DNA from: Hyphochytrium catenoides
Lineage: Eukaryota; Sar; Hyphochytriomycetes; Hyphochytriales; Hyphochytriaceae
Direction: 5' to 3'
Length of the DNA stretch: 14,689 nt
Assembly (NCBI GenBank): GCA_900088475.1
Contig: FLMG01002695.1
Span: 2,719 to 17,407 of the forward strand
In this document: positions 1-5,380 of the stretch, piece by piece
Numbering within the stretch: position 1 is the first letter of the stretch
Layout of the letters: every line of letters starts with the position of its first letter
Notes under the pieces: model-generated
The model's input: only the letters and a program-made list of their open reading frames with translations
The model's database searches: none
Told to the model about the DNA's origin: nothing
Made by a program: the position numbers and the translations under genes

Positions 1-309
1 TCTCTCCCGCTCCCTCTCTCTCTCTCTCTCTCTGTGTCGGGCTTGTCGTCTTATCCATTCCTTTCTTCATTTCTCTCAATCTTCCTCGTTGCCCTCAATT
101 CCTTTACTGCTTGTCCGTCTCTGGCTCTTGCAACTCTGCGATTCCTCCGCCCTTCTTGCCTCCTTTCTTCTGTTCCCCCCAACCCTCACCCCTCCCTTTC
201 CTCGCTCTCATTCTGTCTCCTCTCTCTCTCTTCTGTTCCCTCTCTCTCTCTCTCTCTCTCCTGTCTTCTCTCTCTCTCTCTCACCTTCATTCCACCTTCA
301 TTCTCCAAG
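1..309 (+). other. Partial CT-rich intron of the PPR/Smr-like gene
   Basis: This stretch lies upstream of the first recognisable exon of the plus-strand gene and reads as the 3' part of an intron that begins outside the window. It is strongly pyrimidine-rich on the plus strand, with (CT)n blocks at about 1-33, 221-231 and 241-282, and ends in a good acceptor (ttctccaag) at 309. An open frame runs through it into the exon, but it consists of Ser/Leu/Pro/Phe runs that any CT tract gives, so I do not read it as coding. A second possible acceptor AG lies at 315-316. Confidence 0.55.
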
Positions 310-970
310 GTGTAAGAATCGGGGATGAGAGTCTCCTCCGTCAGTTGGTGGAGCTGCTGGTGAGCACTAAGAATCTGAAGCACGCAAGGAAGGTCTTCCG
401 CGTCGGGATGAATGAAGGACTCTGGGGCTTCACCACTAGGAGAGACAAGGCAAGAACTTCCCTCTCTCTTTCTTGGCTTTTTCTCTCTCTCTCTTCGATG
501 TTTATTGCTCCTTTTATTCTATTTACTCTTTCTTCTATGTTTATAGCCGGCATGCTTCCTCTTGCCTTTGTCGCTCTTGTTCTCGCGGATCAGAGACCAC
601 ATGAACTCCTCTCTCTTTCTCTCTCTTTCCCTCTCTCTCTCTCATCTTTGAAATTAACAGCAAACTTGTGTAGGCCGTTCAAGAGGAGACAGTGGACCTT
701 AAGCACCTTCCACTCTCTCTCTCTCGTCCCGCTGTCGGCGTTGCTCTCGAAGATTTGTTGAAGAGATTCAGGGAAACGTCATCTTCTTCGGTGTCTCTCT
801 CTCTCCCCCGCTACGTTCTCTTTCTCTGCACTCCCTCAGGGAGAGAAGAGGTGCGAAAGGCGCTGGAGGAAGATGTGAAGCCTTCGCTGCCTTGGCTGCC
901 AGATCATCAGAGAGAAGATGCGCTGGTGCTAGACTGTGATGCACTCTGGAGAAGAGTAGAGCTTCGTTAA
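310..970 (+). CDS. 3' exons of a PPR-like protein with a divergent Smr-like C-terminus (partial)
   Basis: Two exons, 310-449 and 674-970, join in phase 0 and end at TAA 968-970. The 5' part of the gene is outside the window. Exon one gives an amphipathic helix pair (ESLLRQLVELLVSTKNLKHA then RKVFRVGMNEGLW) that resembles one pentatricopeptide repeat. The next exon starts AVQEETVDLKHLPLSL and continues GVALEDLLKRF. This looks like the opening 'DLHGL' strand and following helix of an Smr domain. Later come a strand (YVLFLC), a helix (REEVRKALEEDVKPSL) and a closing VLDCDALWRRV, in the order seen at the C-terminus of PPR-Smr proteins. The usual Smr TGxG segment is not present (there is TPSG), so nuclease activity is doubtful. 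PPR-Smr proteins are generally organellar RNA-binding proteins. The family call is inference from weak similarity; that both exons are coding and belong together is firmer. Confidence 0.5.
450..673 (+). other. Probable GC-AG intron, 224 bp
   Basis: The intron separates exons 310-449 and 674-970. Coding-like sequence runs up to AAG at 449 and is followed by GCAAGA, which fits the AG|GCAAGT consensus of the GC-AG intron class. It ends in TGTGTAG at 673. Both borders are phase 0 and the joined reading is RRDK|AVQEET. A standard GTGAGC donor exists at 360-365, but using it would discard the most PPR-like part of the exon. The intron holds (CT)n blocks at about 461-502 and 608-642. Confidence 0.5.
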
Positions 971-1169
971 GAAGAGACTCTCTCCCTCTCTTTCTCCTCT
1001 CTTTCCCTCTCTTCTGTCTCTTTCTCTCTTTCCCCGCTGCTGATCTGCCTCGCTTATCGTCGTTCCCTTTCCATCCATTTCTCTTTTTTCCTCTCTCTCT
1101 CTCTCTGTTTCTCTCTCTCCCTGTTTCTTCAAGTCTCACACACAGAGTAACGGAAGAGCGTTTAGTTAG

Positions 1170-1179
1170 TTTATTTATT
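1170..1179 (-). terminator. Candidate poly(A) signal of the ILRUN-like gene
   Basis: The minus strand reads AATAAATAAA here, about 320 nt past the ILRUN-like stop codon. It is the mirror partner of the plus-strand motif at 1221-1230. If both are used, the two 3' UTRs overlap by about 50 nt or more. Confidence 0.35.
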
Positions 1180-1220
1180 GGCAGAGAGAGAGAGAGAGAG
1201 AGAAGTCAGGGAGGCTAAAG

Positions 1221-1230
1221 AATAAATAAA
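1221..1230 (+). terminator. Candidate poly(A) signal of the PPR/Smr-like gene
   Basis: AATAAATAAA holds two overlapping AATAAA hexamers about 250 nt after the TAA stop of the plus-strand gene. The motif is exact, but use as a polyadenylation signal is inferred, and many protists do not use this hexamer. Confidence 0.35.
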
Positions 1231-1410
1231 AAGCTACTTCAGGTTGCCCGCCTAGCAGCAGAAAGAAAGGAAGACGAGACGTGAAGAAAAAAGAGAGACC
1301 TCCAACACAGTGAAAATCTATCATTCAGAACCACTGGGCTGTTCTCTCTCCCCTATTCTTTTTCTTGACCATCGCTCCTACTCGAGTGCCACAAGGCTAA
1401 GACCTTGCAG

Positions 1411-1427
1411 AGGAGAGAGAGAGATAT

Positions 1428-1469
<42 letters not shown>
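1411..1469. repeat. (GA)n tract
   Basis: A nearly pure GA dinucleotide run, interrupted by ATATAAA around 1424-1430 and then uninterrupted to 1469. It lies in the 3' flank of the minus-strand ILRUN-like gene, whose sense strand therefore carries (CT)n just after the stop codon. Confidence 0.9.
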
Positions 1470-1471
<2 letters not shown>

Positions 1472-1496
1472 CCGGTTTGTCCCTTCCTCTCTCCCC

Positions 1497-1837
1497 TCAG
1501 AGATCGTCCATCGCATCTTCCATCTGCACTGATTCTGCTTCCATTGACCGTCCTCCCTGTCCTAGCGACGCATTGGAGAGAGGTTGAGAGAGAAGAGACG
1601 AGTGTCCATGACTCTGTTCTCTCATGCTGCTGTCGTCATCCCCCATCGCCATAGAACTGTCCTGCACCGTCAGGATCACCCAGACGGGGTCGCCGAAGTA
1701 ACCTCCAGGATAAGAGAGACGCCTGGGAAGAATGAGAGAGAGAGAGAGAGAGAGAAAGAAAGAAAAAAAAGAAAGAGAGAGAGAGAGAGAAACAGAGAAA
1801 GAGAGAGAGAAAGAAAGAGAGAGAAAAGAGAAACAGC

Positions 1838-1871
<34 letters not shown>

Positions 1872-2310
1872 AGAGAAAGAATAGAGGAGACAGATGGGTG
1901 AGAGGAAAGAGGACAATGCAAAGAAGGTATCACAAAGGGGCAAAGGCAAAAGAAGCGTCATGAGAGATAAAGAGAGTCATAGAATTTGATGAGCAAGAGA
2001 AGACTAAAAGACGATATTAGGGAAAGAGAGACAGACCAGACAGAGAGACACGAGACTGAGGCAGAGAGAGAAAGACAGAGGCAGAGAGACACAGAGGGAC
2101 AGGCAAACAGCCAACCAGGGAGAAATGGAGGATTGAGAAGGAAGAACAATCGAAGAAGGATGGAGAGACAAAGGAAAACGAGTGCAGTCAGAAAGAAAAA
2201 GCGTCCTAAGCAGTAGAGCAGTGAAAAGCGCGTCAGCTTTGTATAAAAAGAAGTGAATAGATTTAGGGCAAAAAAGAGAAGAGACAGAAGAGAAAGGAGA
2301 GAGAGAGAGA

Positions 2311-2350
<40 letters not shown>

Positions 2351-3372
2351 ACTCACCAGTTAGCATAGTGCGCTCCACTGGTGATTGGCGTCCTGATCCT
2401 GACAGGGACATCGAGCTGCTCGCCTGGCGCTGGGCTGCCAAGCTTCAGACCCTCAGGCCCGTCCATCGCCTCTCCGTCGGCAAGCGCCAATGTCACTCCG
2501 GCAGGCCAAGGCCGGCTTCCAATGTTTCGGAAGGACCAGAGCTGGCATAGTCCGGGCATTAGAAAAGTGAGAGAGAGAGAGGGAGAGAGAGAGAGAGAGC
2601 GAGAGAGAGAGAGAGAGAGCGATGGAGAGAAACAGCAGGAGAAGAGTGAGAAAGATGTAGAGTAAAAGGAGAAAATAGAACAAGGGACACAAAGGCGGTG
2701 AGGGTTCAATGCATGAGAGAGGACCAGGAGGGGTGGAAGAGAACAGAGACGGAGGGAGAAGGCGATAAGCAAGCAGAAAGACCACGACGACACCGACAGG
2801 CAGTAAGGAGAAGACAGAGGGCCCCAAAGGAGAAAGAGAGAAAGAGAGAGAGAAACAGAGAGAGAGAGAAACAGAGAGAGAGAGAGAAGCAGAGGAGAGA
2901 AACAGAGAGAATAACAGAAGAGAGAGAGAAAAACAGAGAGAGAGAGAAACAGAAAGAGAGAGGAAAACAGAGCGACGGTGGTGGAGAAAGAACAAAAGAG
3001 AGAGAGAGAGATTCGATTTGTGCTTACCATTTCTATAACCTTGTTCGGCTCATGCATCCCTTCTTGCAGCGGGGACAGATTGCAGAGAAACTGAGCCTTT
3101 GGTGGCTCTGAAGCGAGAGACAAGGCAGAGAGAGAGTTTGAGAAGGCTCGAGAATCATCCGCTTGCATCGGGTCTCCAAGGGCTGGGCCCCCTGGGAAGG
3201 CGGAGAGATAAGTATTGACCGCTAGCTCGACGTTCCAGTTTGAAGATTCGAGGAAGAATTGGGCCATGTTTCCATCACACTGAAGGATTCTAGAAAATTG
3301 CTGAAGGAGTGATTCCCTGTCATTGGTGTGCATGCTCGCCAGCATGTGGATGATGTCGTTAGGGTCCGACAT
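1497..3372 (-). CDS. ILRUN (C6orf106)-like protein: UBA-like plus FW (Nbr1-type) domain
   Basis: Three exons on the minus strand: 3372-3028, 2541-2357 and 1722-1497. They total 756 nt and give 251 residues and a TGA stop. The start is ATG 3372 (MSDPND); the frame opens further upstream but has no other ATG. Residues about 5-56 resemble the UBA-like N-terminus of human ILRUN, notably FFLESSNWNVELAV. Residues about 107-200 form the FW domain: PNKVIEMLWSFRNIGSRPWP, then GVTL, SPAPGEQLDVPV, HYANWRL and FGDPVWVILTV. The alignment to human ILRUN across the first splice junction needs no gap from PN to NIG. The tail after VILTV is short, acidic and Met/Ser-rich, ending MEDAMDDL; human ILRUN has a longer tail (298 residues in total). 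In vertebrates ILRUN dampens IRF3/NF-kB-dependent transcription through p300/CBP. That role cannot be assumed here; a conserved UBA-FW adaptor function is the safer reading. Confidence 0.85.
1734..1881. repeat. About 148-nt near-pure polypurine (GA/GAAA) tract
   Basis: The plus strand is all purine here except for C at about 1793, 1834 and 1837. It mixes (GA)n with GAAA units. On the sense strand of the ILRUN-like gene it is a giant polypyrimidine tract ending about 10 nt before the 3' splice site. Confidence 0.9.
2297..2348. repeat. (GA)n tract
   Basis: A GA dinucleotide run with one GTGA interruption, lying a few bases inside the donor end of the ILRUN-like intron 2. Confidence 0.9.
2569..2619. 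repeat. (GA)n tract
   Basis: A GA run with single C or GG interruptions. On the sense strand of the ILRUN-like gene it forms a (CT)n block 25-80 nt upstream of the intron 1 acceptor. Confidence 0.9.
2829..3011. repeat. Degenerate GA-rich tract with recurring GAGAAACAGA units
   Basis: About 180 nt of purine-rich sequence in which short (GA)n stretches are separated by a recurring AAACAG motif. It lies at the donor end of the ILRUN-like intron 1. The partly regular spacing suggests expansion of a compound unit rather than a plain dinucleotide. Confidence 0.8.
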
Positions 3373-3607
3373 CCTGGAGCCCAGGATTAACAATGCGTAA
3401 GGCTGCGACTAGCTACGCAAAGGATGACGGAGATGTAGCGAGCAGCTACTTTCTAAGAGGAGGACGGGAAGCTAGGAGAGAAGCACCTACAAGGGTCAAG
3501 AAGATTTGACGGTAGAAGATTGCCACTTGCTCCCAAGGATGCGTCAGCTCCACACTGTCTCACAAACTTGGTGCACAAAAGCCAAGACGAGGGCCGTCTC
3601 TGTTTGA

Positions 3608-3637
3608 TGCAGGAGGTTGCTTTGCAGGAGGCTGCTT
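3608..3637. repeat. 15-bp tandem duplication
   Basis: TGCAGGAGGTTGCTT is followed directly by TGCAGGAGGCTGCTT, two copies differing at one base. The plus-strand open frame here reads it as QEVAL-QEAAW, but I have no other evidence that the frame is coding. Confidence 0.85.
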
Positions 3638-4055
3638 GGCAGGGAAGAGATCGCCTAATCTCACAGAGCTTCGTCTTCCGCAATGACAGTCGAGGATTTC
3701 TGCAGATTGAAGCTGTGAATAAGAAAAGAAAAAGCTTCAGAACAGACGCGAACTCTTTAAACCCAAAATCCGAATTTACACGAGGATAGTTAGTGAACCA
3801 AGGGCTTACATGACCGAGAACTATGATCCTTGAATGTTATCTGGATAGTCAACGAAGCTTACCCGATATTAGTAATGCGGTCCTGAGTTTTAGAACAAGC
3901 AGTAATTCAATACTTGTACAGGACCGGTTACTGCCCGTTTAATTGTGAGGTTACTGATAATTGATTATCAAGGCACAAATGTAACGACATTTTCACGGAC
4001 AAGTGCAAACGCAGATGGCACAGGCACCAGCCCTGCTCCCGGTAGGTCATCCGGG

Positions 4056-4121
4056 CTCTCTCTCTCTCTCTTTCTCTCTCTCCTTCTCTCTCTCTCACTC
4101 TTTCTCTCTCTCTCTTTCTCG

Positions 4122-4152
<31 letters not shown>

Positions 4153-4158
4153 GCTCCC
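4056..4158. repeat. (CT)n tract of about 100 nt
   Basis: A CT dinucleotide run on the plus strand with scattered TT, CG and CA interruptions, followed by a TTTATAAAAAAAA stretch. It is the only major CT tract in the 2-kb gene-free region, and it has the plus-strand orientation seen inside plus-strand introns of this window. Confidence 0.9.
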
Positions 4159-5380
4159 TCTTTCTTTATAAAAAAAAGAAGACTGGTCTGCCACCCAGGG
4201 ATGGCCTGCCTGACAGCTCTGGTTGATCAGAGAGATGCAAGAGAGCCGGGAAGAGATATCCTCTAGAGCAGGGTAAGATTCTACGAACAAGCGTAAAGCG
4301 CTGCTTCTCTTAGCAAGAATGGTTCTTTGCATCTTCAACCCCACTTTGCAAGCTTTATTCACCCTGAAGCAGACGTTCAGTGGCCCTATCCATGCTGCCG
4401 GAGCCCGTTGTTTATTTGGCCTATGAAAAAGCGCTACAGGTTCATTAACAACAAGAAATGTTGGGGCACTTGGCCAGAGGCGGTGGCTGTTGCTAAGCCG
4501 GCTTTGGTCATCCCATGAATGTTCTGTTCGGAGACGACCGCCTCATACTTATTCCTTTATCTCAAGAGTGAAAGAGAGACCGTCTGCTGGTGACCTTTAC
4601 GCAGTAATTATTGTTCTAGTCTTGTCTTATGTGTGAAGCCTCATTGCTATGGCTGTCAGATGGCGGCCTTACCATGGAAAACTCTTGGTAGGAGGGACTG
4701 ATTGGGGCTTGGAGCCTCCCAAACCCACCAAATGATCCCCTCCATCCGCACGCAACGATGATGATGAGAGAGAGAGAACTCCATAGACATAACGCCAACA
4801 AAGGGCAATGGGTTAGGCCTGATAGCGCTGAGGACACAGAGCGCCCCAGTGCCACTGCCACTCGAGCAGACAGACAATCAAAAGCTTCAGGAAAAAGAGT
4901 TGCGGTCTTTCATTATTCTCGTCTCTCCTCTGCTAAACGCGCACGAGAGCTTAACACATAGATAAGTTGAAAGTTCATCCCTCTGTTCTCTATCACTTGA
5001 GCTCCAGGTAGCCTTTGTCCACATCTCCTCTCTTCCCGTCTTCTCGCTACTCTATGGTGCCTGCTTGATAGGTCCAACCTAGCCGCTGAGTGCTGAGTGA
5101 CCCTTCCACCGCTTGGTCTTCACAGCTGCAGAGACTTTGAGGGACATTGAAGCCCCTATTGACCTTAGCTGTAGTGCCTTCGCGCCGAGCGCCATCGCTA
5201 ACATCCTCTCTCGCGCGCGCGGGCGCAGATTGTGTCTCCTCGTCTGTGCCATTGACAGTCAATGTGCCCTCTGTCTCCCGATTCGCAGCAGCTGGGTTCT
5301 AAAGGTTCTCATCTTAGCGCTTCAGAGCCACATCTAGAGGTTCCCCCTGCGCTGTCCCGCTCTGTCTCTGTCTTTGCCGC

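Larger units (their letters stand above)
971..1496. other. Intergenic region between two convergent genes
   Basis: This is the 3' flank shared by the plus-strand PPR/Smr-like gene (stop 970) and the minus-strand ILRUN-like gene (stop 1497-1499). The left part is pyrimidine-rich on the plus strand and the right part purine-rich. The change falls near 1180, which fits each half being the 3' UTR of its own gene. It contains mirrored poly(A)-signal-like motifs and a GA tract at 1411-1469. No coding sequence is evident: the open frames here are repeat-driven Arg/Glu runs. Confidence 0.6.
1723..2356 (-). other. ILRUN-like gene, intron 2 (634 bp)
   Basis: The donor reads aactg|gtgagt with GT at 2356-2355, and the acceptor reads cttcccag|gc with AG at 1724-1723. 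The phase-2 join restores Trp-Arg in YANWRLSYP, inside the FW domain. On the sense strand the intron has CT tracts at both ends (2348-2297 and 1881-1734) with a less repetitive middle. Frames here with Arg/Glu or Ser/Leu runs are repeat artefacts. Confidence 0.85.
2542..3027 (-). other. ILRUN-like gene, intron 1 (486 bp)
   Basis: The donor reads gaaatg|gtaagc with GT at 3027-3026, and the acceptor reads ctatgccag|ctc with AG at 2543-2542, phase 0. The splice joins VIEM to LWSFRN. GA tracts on the plus strand (CT on the sense strand) fill both ends, at 2569-2619 and 2829-3011. Confidence 0.85.
3373..5380. other. 2-kb region without a recognised gene
   Basis: This lies upstream of the ILRUN-like start and downstream of the neurochondrin-like stop, both on the minus strand, so it should hold the promoter of one and the 3' flank of the other. 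Open frames here are short, mostly lack an ATG, and match no family I know. The sequence is ordinary in composition apart from a 100-nt CT tract at 4056-4158. A potential plus-strand donor (GTAGGT, 4042-4047) sits just before that tract and possible acceptors follow, for example AG at 4215-4216. An unrecognised or non-coding plus-strand transcript is therefore possible. I find no tRNA or rRNA. Confidence 0.5.

Noticed and set aside
111-761. Long plus-strand frame of 216 residues through the CT-rich region
   Set aside because: Most of it is Ser/Leu/Pro runs from CT repeats. Only 310-449 looks coding, and the frame after 449 returns to CT repeat; it is exon plus flanking introns read together.
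768-1139. Minus-strand frames rich in Arg/Glu opposite the PPR/Smr-like gene
   Set aside because: They are the complement of CT tracts. (GA)n has no stop in any frame, so such frames arise automatically.
1584-3111. Plus-strand Arg/Glu-rich frames at 1584-1901, 1986-2216 and 2698-3111
   Set aside because: They lie antisense to the ILRUN-like introns and consist of GA repeats; they have no family similarity.
2353-3393. Single 346-residue minus-strand frame covering ILRUN exons 1 and 2
   Set aside because: The middle is a Ser/Leu-rich CT intron with good GT-AG ends. Splicing gives a continuous FW domain, so the unspliced reading is wrong.
3520-3789. Plus-strand 89-residue frame free of repeats
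   Set aside because: It has no ATG start and no recognisable family or splice support. It is kept only as the location of the 15-bp duplication.
3928-4362. Minus-strand 144-residue frame
   Set aside because: The centre is an Arg/Glu run from the CT tract, and the flanks match nothing I know.
5047-5262. Minus-strand 71-residue frame just after the neurochondrin-like stop
   Set aside because: It begins at TTG rather than ATG and lies in the likely 3' UTR; no similarity.
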